A stretch of 64,000 bases of DNA from Cesiribacteraceae bacterium YIM B00369 (GTDB lineage: Bacteria > Bacteroidota > Bacteroidia > Cytophagales > Cyclobacteriaceae), in NCBI GenBank assembly GCA_017948555.1, contig JAFMYY010000008.1, positions 124,001 to 188,000 of the forward strand, given 5' to 3'. Below the pieces are notes generated by a model. That model worked only from the letters and a program-made list of their open reading frames with translations. It did not search any database and was not told where the DNA came from. A program made the position numbers and the translations under genes. Below are positions 35,321-43,457 of the stretch, piece by piece. The number at the start of each line of letters is the position of its first letter. Within the stretch, counting starts at the first letter, position 1.

Positions 35321-38300
35321 ATGAAATCGCCTTACAAATTAATCAGGACCGGCAAGCTGGAAACGCTGAAGGCAGATTATAAGAAAATACTGGAATCTAA
35401 TTTAGCTGCAACTACTTTTATTAAGGAAATAGAAAATGGTAATCTGGATGCAGTGTTTTCTTCGGAAGTAAATGAAGAGGAAGCTTTAACAAAGGCTTTG
35501 CTGGCCATGCAGGAGCAGCTGCAGAAAATAGCAGAAGACGAGAAGGAAAGAAACTGGGCAACACAAGGCCTGGCACTGTTTGCAGAGATATTAAGAGCTG
35601 ACAGTGAAAATTCAACCGTCTTCTATCAGAAAATTATCTCTGAGCTTGTAAAGTACCTGAATGCAAACCAGGGCGGATTGTTTCTGATTAATGATGAGGA
35701 CAGCTCAGATATCAGCATTGAACTGGTATCCTGCTATGCTTATAACAGGCAGAAGTTCCTGAATAAGAAGATTTATCCCGGAGAAGGACTAATCGGCCAG
35801 TGTTACCTTGAAAAGGAAACTATTTTCATGACCGATATTCCTCAAAGCTATGTGCAGATAACCTCAGGGCTGGGTACTGCTAATCCGGGCTGCCTGCTTA
35901 TTGTACCACTTAAAATAAATGAGCAGGTACACGGGTTTGTCGAACTGGCAAGCTTCGATGTTTTGAAACCTTTTCAGGTAGAATTCTTAGAGCGTTTAGG
36001 AGAAAGTATTGCTTCCAGTATTGCAACAGTAAAAATTAACCACCGTACCAAACGCCTTTTAGAAGATGCTCAGCACCAGGCAGAGGAAATGAGAGCGCAG
36101 GAAGAGGAAATGCGCCAGAATATGGAGGAGCTTTCTGCCACCCAGGAAGGTATGGAGCGGGCCATGCAGGAGGTGCGGGCAAATGAGCGGTATGTTAAGG
36201 AACTGATGGATGGTTCTTCAGATTCTATTCTGGTAGTAGATAAAGATTACAAGATCATTGATTTCAATCCGGCCTTTTTAGAGCCTTTTAAGCACAGCGG
36301 ACTGATAGTAGAAAAGAACGACAGCGTTTTTAAAGTGTTGGCACCAGGAGAAAAAGATTCATTCATGCAGCTGCATAGCAGGGCCCTGAATGGAGAAAGC
36401 TTTTCCATTCAGGAGCATATTTCGGGTGTGGATTTGTATTTCCTTTCCAGCTACAGCCCATTAAGAAATCCGGAAGGCGAAATATATGCGGCAGCCATTT
36501 TTGCCAAAAATGTTACTGAATTAGTAAAAGCTAAGAACAAGACGGAGCAATTGCTCAAAGAAAGCCAGCAGCAGGCGGAGGAAATGAGAGCGCAGGAAGA
36601 GGAAATGCGCCAGAATATGGAGGAGTTATCTGCCACCCAGGAAGAGATGCATAGAATTTTGCAGGAGGTTCAGGGAAAGGAAGCTTTTATGAATGACCTC
36701 ATTAATTCATCAAATGACTCTATTCTTACTATTGATAAGGATTATAAAATAATCTCCTGCAATACAGCAATGCAGGAAAGTGTGAAAGTATCAGGATTGG
36801 TTGCGGAGAAAGGAGTGGATATGTTTTCGCTTATTCCTGCTGAGCAGAAGGAGGAATTCAAAGCTCATTATGATCGTGTTTTAAAGGGTGAGTCTTTTAA
36901 AGTAACGGAGAAATTTAGTGTAGGGGGAGAGCATTATCTTTATCTTGAAATGAGCTATAATCCACTGCGCAATGAAAAAGGAGAAATTTCCGGAATTGTG
37001 GTTTTTAACAGAGATGTTTCACAGGAAAATATAGCGAAGCGTCAGGTTGAAAAATTACTGGAGGAAAGCCAGCAGCAGGCAGAGGAGTTGAGAGCGCAGG
37101 AAGAAGAAATGCGCCGGAACATGGAGGAACTTATGGCCACCCGGGAAGAGGTTGAGAACATTATGAGAGAGGTGGAGTTAAGTGAACGCCATACCCGGCA
37201 CCTGATTGATGCTTCAAAGGATTTAATACTTGTTATAGATGAGAAGTATCATCTTATTGATTTTAATGCTGTTTTTGCAACATCTTATAAGGCAGCGGGA
37301 GTGGTGATAGAGAAGGGCATTAATGTAATTGAATTGCTTGGAGAAGGGGAAGACAGCACGCATAAAAAATTATACGACAGAGCCCTGAAGGGAGAAAGTT
37401 TCGAGATAACTGACCATATTCCAGGCCCTGATCTCTATTTTCTTTCTACCTACAGCCCATTACACAATATAGAGGGGAAGGTATATGCTGTAGCTGTTTT
37501 CGCCAGAAATATTACCGAAATGGTAAAAATAAGTAAGGAGACGGAGAAGCTGCTGGAGGAAACAGGGCAGCAGACAGAAGAAATAAGGGCACAGGAAGAA
37601 GAGCTGCGCCAGAACATGGAGGAGCTTTCTGCTACCCAGGAGGAAATGGAAAAGGTAATGCTTGAGATACAGGAGCAGGAGCAACATTTCGAAGAATTGC
37701 TCAACGGCACCGGAGAATCTATATTTGCCATTGACCCACAGTATAAAGTGATTAGCTGGAATAATGCTTTTGAAGCCACTTTTGGCAGAAATGGCAATGG
37801 AATAAGTAAAGGAATGGATATTTTGGAGGTGTTCCCTCCGGAAGAGCGCCCGGAAAAGAAACAACTCTTTAACCGGGTACTGGCAGGTGAAACAGTCGGG
37901 GTGTCAACTCCCTTTGAGAATGATGGAGTAAAGGCTGAGGTTCATGCCAGGCATATTCCTTTGAGGAACAAAAGCGGAGAAGTAGTGGCTGTGGGTATTT
38001 TCCTGAAGCTTGTGCCTGCAGGCGAACAAGCAGCAGAACCACAAGGCACCGGTTCCGGCTCAAAAGATGACAAGGAGCTTCCGGTAAGTGCCAATGGGCA
38101 TGAAAAAACGATGGCTGAACTGGTTAAAGGTTTTAATGTGGCCTTTGATATTGTAAACCGCCGGCTGGAATTAGTTGATTTTAATGCCGCCTTTAAAAAG
38201 CTGGTGAAAAAGCATTTTCATGTGAATGTGCATAAGGGTATGCATATATCTGATTTCATGAAAAACGAAAAGGAAAGGGAAGAGACAAAAGCAAATATTG

Positions 38301-38503
38301 AAAGAGCTTTTAAGGGAGAATCTTTAAAGCAAACACAAAAATTTGTGGTTGGTGACAGAATTGATTTTGTTCTGTTAAAATATGTGCCCCTGAAAAATAA
38401 AAAAGGTGAAATAGAAGCAGTAGGGGTTTATAGCGAGGATATTACAGAGATAATAAGCATGATGGAAAAAAATAAGGAGCTTATTATTTCCGGCACCAAT
38501 TAA
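35321..38503 (+). CDS. GAF plus five-PAS sensor protein without output domain
   Basis: A 1060-residue soluble protein. Order: N-terminal helical part (1-85); GAF domain (about 90-240, with GGLFLINDEDSSD and YPGEGLIGQCYLEKE); then four coil-PAS units and a fifth PAS. PAS regions lie near 292-400, 455-565, 625-735, 788-895 and 925-1040 (SILVVDKDYKIIDFNPAF is typical). Linkers near 248, 411, 580 and 745 are near-identical coils built on EEMRAQEEEMRQNMEELSAT. No transmembrane segment, kinase, GGDEF, methyl-accepting or DNA-binding domain is seen; the last residues are a short helix. It probably acts as a sensing scaffold for an unlinked partner. Confidence 0.85.
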   Translation: MKSPYKLIRTGKLETLKADYKKILESNLAATTFIKEIENGNLDAVFSSEVNEEEALTKALLAMQEQLQKIAEDEKERNWATQGLALFAEILRADSENSTVFYQKIISELVKYLNANQGGLFLINDEDSSDISIELVSCYAYNRQKFLNKKIYPGEGLIGQCYLEKETIFMTDIPQSYVQITSGLGTANPGCLLIVPLKINEQVHGFVELASFDVLKPFQVEFLERLGESIASSIATVKINHRTKRLLEDAQHQAEEMRAQEEEMRQNMEELSATQEGMERAMQEVRANERYVKELMDGSSDSILVVDKDYKIIDFNPAFLEPFKHSGLIVEKNDSVFKVLAPGEKDSFMQLHSRALNGESFSIQEHISGVDLYFLSSYSPLRNPEGEIYAAAIFAKNVTELVKAKNKTEQLLKESQQQAEEMRAQEEEMRQNMEELSATQEEMHRILQEVQGKEAFMNDLINSSNDSILTIDKDYKIISCNTAMQESVKVSGLVAEKGVDMFSLIPAEQKEEFKAHYDRVLKGESFKVTEKFSVGGEHYLYLEMSYNPLRNEKGEISGIVVFNRDVSQENIAKRQVEKLLEESQQQAEELRAQEEEMRRNMEELMATREEVENIMREVELSERHTRHLIDASKDLILVIDEKYHLIDFNAVFATSYKAAGVVIEKGINVIELLGEGEDSTHKKLYDRALKGESFEITDHIPGPDLYFLSTYSPLHNIEGKVYAVAVFARNITEMVKISKETEKLLEETGQQTEEIRAQEEELRQNMEELSATQEEMEKVMLEIQEQEQHFEELLNGTGESIFAIDPQYKVISWNNAFEATFGRNGNGISKGMDILEVFPPEERPEKKQLFNRVLAGETVGVSTPFENDGVKAEVHARHIPLRNKSGEVVAVGIFLKLVPAGEQAAEPQGTGSGSKDDKELPVSANGHEKTMAELVKGFNVAFDIVNRRLELVDFNAAFKKLVKKHFHVNVHKGMHISDFMKNEKEREETKANIERAFKGESLKQTQKFVVGDRIDFVLLKYVPLKNKKGEIEAVGVYSEDITEIISMMEKNKELIISGTN

Positions 38504-38536
38504 AAGCAGCTGACAAGTATTTGTTTTAAACTAAAA

Positions 38537-38584
38537 AAAGCCTTCCTGCATGCCTGTTACAGCATGTTAAGGAAGGCTTTGAAT
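38537..38584. terminator. Shared terminator of convergent genes
   Basis: AAAGCCTTCC (38537-38546) pairs with GGAAGGCTTT (38571-38580). An inner GCATG/CATGC-like stem extends it. T runs occur on both sides. Confidence 0.8.
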
Positions 38585-38608
38585 TTTTTCTTCCGGCTGA
38601 TCCGGATT

Positions 38609-38887
38609 TTAGTCATTGCTTACAAATTTGTGAAAAGTACTCTTTTCGCCATTTTGCTTTTCTTCCTGGTAAAGGAAGGCAAGATTATTTTTTTCGAAGG
38701 AATCGAAAAATTGTGCCCAGTCTACTTCATCAAAAGAATCGTTACTTTTACTGTTTTCCGGAAAGTGGATACGGAGAAGACCATCAGCTCCGCCTTCAGT
38801 TCCTTTGATAAAGGCAGGAACTCCGTTGCGGTCCTCAACCCATCTTTTTATTGCTTTTCTATCTGTAGTTTTTTTTGATTCACTCAT
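38609..38887 (-). CDS. Small acidic protein of a Bacteroidetes unknown family
   Basis: A 92-residue soluble protein from the ATG at 38887 (MSESKKTTDRKAIKRW); an upstream Met adds 19 residues of doubtful value. Core segments KRWVEDRNGVPAFIKGTEGG, LLRIHFPENS and DEVDWAQFFDSFEKNNLAFL are of a kind often seen in Bacteroidetes, sometimes mislabelled as a glucan-branching protein. No catalytic motif is present. The real function is unknown. Confidence 0.7.
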   Translation of the reverse strand: MSESKKTTDRKAIKRWVEDRNGVPAFIKGTEGGADGLLRIHFPENSKSNDSFDEVDWAQFFDSFEKNNLAFLYQEEKQNGEKSTFHKFVSND

Positions 38888-39183
38888 AGTATTGCTGCTT
38901 ATTGTTTGTCCGTAAAAAAGATTTGTGTAAATGTTGTACGACATACTTTGCTCATTTAGTTTCAGTTAATAAAATATACGCGGCGGGAACCAAAACCACT
39001 AAATTTATACGGTTAAAGAATAATTATGTTATCATGCATCCATTTAATCCTGATTTAATTTATGAAAGTGCCTGCATCACGGGCCTGATTTTTTACAGGA
39101 GTAAATCTTTACAACCAGCCGTATTTTTCTTTTGAACAACTTATTTAACTTCCTGTTTACTTTAAAATATTTAATGATAAATT

Positions 39184-39393
39184 ATGATACGGAAGGGAAG
39201 TGAAGTAAGCTGGAAGTGGGGGAATGGTGAGGCTGTTGGTAAAGTGCAGGAAACTTACACCAAAGAAGTAACCAAAACCATTAAAGGCAGTAAGATTACC
39301 CGTAAAGGGGAACAGGGGAATAAAGCTTTATTGATCCGCCAGGAAGATGGCAGTGAAGTGCTGAAGCTTGAAAGTGAAGTTGAAAAAGCCTGA
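39184..39393 (+). CDS. HVA1/DUF2945 Tudor-like protein
   Basis: A 69-residue protein. The start IRKGSEVSWKWGNGEAVGKV and the segment GSKITRKGEQGNKALLIRQ are the hallmarks of the hypervirulence-associated Tudor-domain family (DUF2945), a small SH3-like barrel. The molecular role is unknown; genes of this family often lie near general-stress genes, as here with an SDR 54 bp downstream. Confidence 0.88.
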   Translation: MIRKGSEVSWKWGNGEAVGKVQETYTKEVTKTIKGSKITRKGEQGNKALLIRQEDGSEVLKLESEVEKA

Positions 39394-39447
39394 TCACCTG
39401 CCTGTTTATTGTTTTTATTTAATTCCGGTATTTAACTTTTTAATTTT

Positions 39448-40311
39448 ATGGCATCGAAGGAAGAAAAATTATCCAAAGAAATAGATCATCAGGAGCAAAA
39501 GTATCCTGGCCTTGAATGCGAAATGGACCCGCAGCCTTTAGTAATCCGGGACAGCTATAAAGGCACAGGCAAGCTTGAAGGTAAAGTGGCCATTATTACC
39601 GGGGGCGATTCAGGGATCGGGCGCTCAGTGGCTGTACATTATGCCCGGGAAGGCTGCGATGTTGCCATTGTATACCGCAGCGAATCTTCCGATGCTCAGA
39701 AGACCCGTAGCCTGGTGGAAAAGGAAGGCCGGAAGTGCATGCTGTTTGAAGGGGACCTGGGCCACCGCGATTTTTGCTTTAAGGTTGTGAAGGAAACCGT
39801 TAAGGATTTTGGAAAGCTCAATATACTGGTTAACAATGCTGCAGAACATCATATGAGCGAAGGCCTGCATGATATGGACCTGGATGTAATGGAAAGAACT
39901 TTCCGCTCTAATATTTTCTCAATCTTTTATATTTCCAAATATGCACTGGAGCATTTGAAGGAGGGAGACTGTATTATTAATACCACCAGTGTAACCTCCT
40001 ACAGGGGGAGCGGACATTTGATTGATTATGCTGCCACCAAGGGTGCCATAACCTCTTTTACCCGGTCCCTGGGCTCCAACCTGGCTGCTAAAAAAATCAG
40101 GGTAAACGGAGTGGCACCGGGGCCTATATGGACCCCTCTTATTCCTGCTACCCGCCAGGACAGCGAAGAGTTTGGTGAAAATGAGCCGCTCGGCAGGCCG
40201 GGGCAACCTGCAGAGGTGGGGCCGGCCTATGTATTCCTTGCTTCGGAAGATGCTTCTTATATGACGGGTCAGGTTATCCATATAAATGGTGGTGAGGTTG
40301 TAGGTGCATGA
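39448..40311 (+). CDS. SDR oxidoreductase of the YhdG/YghA stress type
   Basis: NAD(P)-dependent reductase of 287 residues. A long N-terminal extension (about 45 residues, with KYPGLECEMDPQPLVIRD) marks the general-stress YghA/YhxD-like group. The cofactor loop is ITGGDSGIGRSVAVHYAREG, followed by NNAAEHH. The catalytic Ser lies in NTTSVTSYRG and the Tyr/Lys pair in IDYAATKGA. The C-terminal HINGGEVVGA is typical. It overlaps the next gene by four bases, so the two are co-translated. The substrate is unknown. Confidence 0.9.
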   Translation: MASKEEKLSKEIDHQEQKYPGLECEMDPQPLVIRDSYKGTGKLEGKVAIITGGDSGIGRSVAVHYAREGCDVAIVYRSESSDAQKTRSLVEKEGRKCMLFEGDLGHRDFCFKVVKETVKDFGKLNILVNNAAEHHMSEGLHDMDLDVMERTFRSNIFSIFYISKYALEHLKEGDCIINTTSVTSYRGSGHLIDYAATKGAITSFTRSLGSNLAAKKIRVNGVAPGPIWTPLIPATRQDSEEFGENEPLGRPGQPAEVGPAYVFLASEDASYMTGQVIHINGGEVVGA

Positions 40312-41342
40312 GAAAACGGGCCAGAGCAAAAAAAGGAGCCAAAGAGGTGTGGAGCGTTTTAGTTGCCACCTACAATAAATGGATGGATAATGATCCGTTC
40401 CGGCTGGCTGCTGTGGTTGCTTATTATGCCGTGTTTTCATTGCCGGGCCTGTTCGTAATTATTATCTATGCAGCCGGGAGATTCTTTGGTGCAGAGGCAG
40501 TAAGGGGAGAGGTGTATGGTGAACTCAGGGAGTACATTGGCAGTGAAGGAGCACTGCAGATTCAGGAAATAATTAAAAATGGCGCAATAGGTGAGGCGAA
40601 CTTCTTAGCTACTACAGTAGGTATTGGTTCATTGGTATTTGCTGCAACGGGGATATTCTTTCACCTGAAAATCAGCCTTAATGACATTTGGGAGCTAAAA
40701 GCAATTCCTCAAAAGGCATGGCTTCAGCTGATTATTGACCGCTTGTTTTCTTTCCTGATGATTCTGGTTATTGGTTCACTCCTGATCGTTTCTATAATAG
40801 CATCCACAGCTGTAAGTACATTAAGCTCTTATCTGCCCGAAATTTTCTCCGGATACTCAACATACGTGGTTGATCTGGTGAATTTTGGGATTTCTGTAGG
40901 TATCATTACCATACTGTTTGCCACTATTTACAAGATTTTGCCTGATGCCAATATTGCCTGGACAGATATGTGGATAGGAGCATTTGTTACCGCTTTATTG
41001 TTTATAGGTGGAAAAGCGCTTATCAGCCAGTATATCCGCTATGCAGATCCTGCCTCTGCTTATGGTGCTGCCAGCGCGATAATTCTGATTCTTCTCTGGG
41101 CTTCCTATGGCAGCATTGTGTTTTTTCTAGGTGCTTCTTTTACTTCTGTTTACACCCAGCGTTACGGAAAAAAAATTGAGCCGAAAAAATATGCGGTCAG
41201 GACAACAGAGTATTACAGGAGGATATTAGGAAACAGTTCAGAGTATGTGAAGGTGGAAAGCAATAAGGTAAAACAGGCCCTTGATAATGATTATGAGGTT
41301 AAGAAAATCAATAAGGAAGGAAAGAAGGAGCAACAGGACTGA
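40308..41342 (+). CDS. YihY/BrkB-family inner membrane protein
   Basis: A 344-residue membrane protein with six predicted helices. The start (WSVLVATYNKWMDNDPFRLAAVVAYYAVFSLPGLFVII) has the family motif around AAxVAYYAxFSLPGL. Later helices include SFLMILVIGSLLIVSIIAST and ASAIILILLWASYGSIVFFLGASF. A long charged tail (KKINKEGKKEQQD) is cytoplasmic. The family was once called ribonuclease BN by mistake; its true function is unclear. It is translationally coupled to the SDR gene. Confidence 0.88.
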   Translation: MRKRARAKKGAKEVWSVLVATYNKWMDNDPFRLAAVVAYYAVFSLPGLFVIIIYAAGRFFGAEAVRGEVYGELREYIGSEGALQIQEIIKNGAIGEANFLATTVGIGSLVFAATGIFFHLKISLNDIWELKAIPQKAWLQLIIDRLFSFLMILVIGSLLIVSIIASTAVSTLSSYLPEIFSGYSTYVVDLVNFGISVGIITILFATIYKILPDANIAWTDMWIGAFVTALLFIGGKALISQYIRYADPASAYGAASAIILILLWASYGSIVFFLGASFTSVYTQRYGKKIEPKKYAVRTTEYYRRILGNSSEYVKVESNKVKQALDNDYEVKKINKEGKKEQQD

Positions 41343-41345
41343 GCT

Positions 41346-41373
41346 GAATTAAGAATGAAGAGTTAAAAATAAG
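41346..41373 (+). repeat. 7-bp-period repeat after the brkB-like gene
   Basis: Units GAATTAA (41346-41352), GAATGAA (41353-41359) and GAGTTAA (41360-41366), then a degenerate unit. Confidence 0.55.
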
Positions 41374-41393
41374 AACAGCGTTTTCAGAATTTG

Positions 41394-41447
41394 AAAAAAA
41401 AGTAGTGGAGGTCCTTCATGTTATTAAACAAGATGGGTCTCCACTAC
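41394..41447 (-). terminator. Terminator of the minus-strand glycan cluster
   Basis: Read on the minus strand, GTAGTGGAG (41447-41439) pairs with CTCCACTAC (41410-41402), followed by eight T (41401-41394). It lies 60 bp after the last gene of the cluster. Confidence 0.75.
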
Positions 41448-41509
41448 CGTTTAAGAGAATTTTCTTTGAGACTGATTGATAACCGGAATTTTCAAACAAG
41501 GTATCCCGA

Positions 41510-42328
41510 TTACTTTTTTATTTTATTGCCCACTTCTGCTTTCCAGTCTTCCTGTATGGCAGACTGGTACTCGCTTTTGTTCCAGGTATGAAGGCAGCTG
41601 GGGTTTTCAGCATCTTTGCGGGCGATATAGATCTCATGTCCCGGCCGGCCGGTGATTTTGTAACCGCAGGAGCGCAGCATGGCCTCAATGCCTGCATGGT
41701 TGGGCAGCCACCAGTTGGTAGGGTCGCCGGAGAACTTATGTTCTATGAAAGCCATTTTAGGCCATCCATCCTTCAGTAAATCTTCCCGTTCATTTATGGG
41801 GCGGTCCCAGGTATCCGTTTCAGCTTCTTTTCCGGGCATGCTGAGGGTCTGGAATACCATCATATCGCTGTTTTTTTCCGCAAGTATGTCCATGGCCAGC
41901 ATAGGATAACGGAGGTGGTACAACACTCCCATAAACCAGATAAGGTCAAAATTCTCCTTTTCTTTCGCCAGGTCGTATACCTGCATTTGCTTAAAGCGGG
42001 TTTTCTTTTGGAGTCCCATTTTTTCTGCGGCCCACTCTGCCTGCTTCAGGTAGTGTGTATCCACATCTATCCCCAGCACATCGGCACCTCTTTTTGCCAG
42101 TTCAAAAGTATAAAAACCGGCGTTGCAGCCAACATCCAGCACCTTCCAGCCGCTTAGGTCCTGCGGAATAAAAGGGGACAGCTCTTTCCATTTGAACATG
42201 GGAAAATCTCCCAGCCAGTGGTCCGGTGCTGTTTGGGTGCTGTCCGGGAGGTGCAAATTATGAAACCAGGGTTTTAATTCTTCTATTTCTTTATTGATGT
42301 TAGTCCTGAGTCTTGTGTCTTGAGTCAT
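41510..42328 (-). CDS. SAM-dependent methyltransferase (TIGR04290-like)
   Basis: Class I methyltransferase of 272 residues. KPWFHNLHLPDSTQTAPDHW precedes the SAM loop VLDVGCNAGFYTFELAKRG and the acidic GIDVDTHYL; FDLIWFMGVLYHLRYPM follows. This opening with TAPDHxLGD and the NxGFY loop resembles CmoB and the TIGR04290 family, which I associate with glycan gene clusters. It is the last gene of the ten-gene locus and may O-methylate the sugar or its acceptor. The first nine residues are encoded by a 7-bp repeat block (42303-42330), so the N-terminus looks recently acquired. Confidence 0.85.
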   Translation of the reverse strand: MTQDTRLRTNINKEIEELKPWFHNLHLPDSTQTAPDHWLGDFPMFKWKELSPFIPQDLSGWKVLDVGCNAGFYTFELAKRGADVLGIDVDTHYLKQAEWAAEKMGLQKKTRFKQMQVYDLAKEKENFDLIWFMGVLYHLRYPMLAMDILAEKNSDMMVFQTLSMPGKEAETDTWDRPINEREDLLKDGWPKMAFIEHKFSGDPTNWWLPNHAGIEAMLRSCGYKITGRPGHEIYIARKDAENPSCLHTWNKSEYQSAIQEDWKAEVGNKIKK

Positions 42329-42363
42329 GAGTCTTTTTAATGGTTAGTGAGCAGTGATTAGCG
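42303..42363 (+). repeat. 7-bp-period repeat overlapping a gene start
   Basis: GTCCTGA (42303-42309), GTCTTGT (42310-42316), GTCTTGA (42317-42323), GTCATGA (42324-42330), then further on TTAGTGA and GCAGTGA (42344-42357). The methyltransferase start codon (42328) lies inside it. Confidence 0.75.
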
Positions 42364-42371
42364 ATCACTCT

Positions 42372-43457
42372 TTAAGCTGGCTTTAACATGTCCAGGGCAT
42401 AACCTTCCAGTTCTTCTGCGCGTTTGGCTGCAGTATGATAGCGGAGCACTACTTTTCTTCCTCTTTCTCCTATTTCCTTTCTTTCATCTTCGGGCATGCC
42501 ATTCAGGTAACGGAGTGTGTCTTCGGCGGAACGGGAAACCAGAATTTCTTCGTCGAACCGGAAGTAGGTATGGAGACCATCCCAGTAATCGCTTATAATA
42601 GGGGTTCCGCAGGCAGCGGCCTCAAAAAGGCGTACGCTGGGGGAGTAACCCATCCTGATCATGTCTTCCCGTGTTATATTCTGGGTAAAGCGCTGCTGGT
42701 TATAAAAGTGGCAGTGTTCAGCCGGGGGAAGGTGCTCCTTTCGTTTCACATTGGAGGGCCATTGTACCGTTGCCGGGTATTGCGGGCCTGCTACAATAAA
42801 CCTGCCTCTTTCCCACTGGCGGGCAGCATCAAGCATGAGCTTTTCCAGGGGCGGCTGGCGGTCGTCGCTGTAGGTGCCCATATAGCCAAGGTCGTATATG
42901 CGCTCGGTATCTTCTTCAGGATAGTAAAGGTCAGGATCGACTGAGCAATGGAGCGGAAGTGCCTGCTGTGCCCCAAGTTCCTTCTCCAGGTAATCAAGCA
43001 CAGGGCCGGCAGCAAAGGAAAGGTACAGGTTATATTGCCTGATAAGTTCTTTGCTGATATAATCGCACTGGCCATTAACCAGTTTACCAATAGTTACAGG
43101 CGTATCTATGTCATAAAATGCGCGTACTCCTTTGGCTGTCCGGTTAACCCAGTCTCCAACTTCAATTCCTTCCGGAACATAAGAGCCCACAATTACCATA
43201 TCGGCATTTTTCACCTTCTCTTCGAATTGTTCTTTTAACGAAGCAACAGAAGCATACAGGTGGGTCTGGCAGTAAGGCGGGGCTGGCAGGTCGCGGTTGC
43301 CGGCATACCAGGGCTTATCATGTTCCAGGAAAGTAACTTTATGGCCCCTTTTATCCAGCTCCTTTACCAGGCTCCTGAAGGTGGTGGCATGGCCATTACC
43401 CCACGAAGAGGTAATGGTTAAACCGATAATTACAATATCGAGTTGTTTCCTGTTCAT
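42372..43457 (-). CDS. CgeB-like glycosyltransferase, copy 1
   Basis: GT-B glycosyltransferase of 361 residues, related to the CgeB spore-maturation family. The N-terminal half has LTITSSWGNGHATTFRSLV, ELDKRGHKVTFLEHD and NADMVIVGSYVPEG. The C-terminal half has GYMGTYSDDRQPPLEKL and the nucleotide-sugar motif PSVRLFEAAACGTPIISDYW, then the GLHTYFRFDEEILV signature. It is one of three diverged paralogues in a row. It overlaps copy 2 by four bases. Substrates are unknown. Confidence 0.85.
   Translation of the reverse strand: MNRKQLDIVIIGLTITSSWGNGHATTFRSLVKELDKRGHKVTFLEHDKPWYAGNRDLPAPPYCQTHLYASVASLKEQFEEKVKNADMVIVGSYVPEGIEVGDWVNRTAKGVRAFYDIDTPVTIGKLVNGQCDYISKELIRQYNLYLSFAAGPVLDYLEKELGAQQALPLHCSVDPDLYYPEEDTERIYDLGYMGTYSDDRQPPLEKLMLDAARQWERGRFIVAGPQYPATVQWPSNVKRKEHLPPAEHCHFYNQQRFTQNITREDMIRMGYSPSVRLFEAAACGTPIISDYWDGLHTYFRFDEEILVSRSAEDTLRYLNGMPEDERKEIGERGRKVVLRYHTAAKRAEELEGYALDMLKPA

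Noticed and set aside
35167-35382. 71-residue frame overlapping the GAF-PAS start
   Set aside because: It runs into the real gene in another frame and has no recognisable features.
38902-39135. 77-residue plus-strand frame before the HVA1 gene
   Set aside because: No protein-like pattern; the region is more likely to hold promoters for the divergent small genes.
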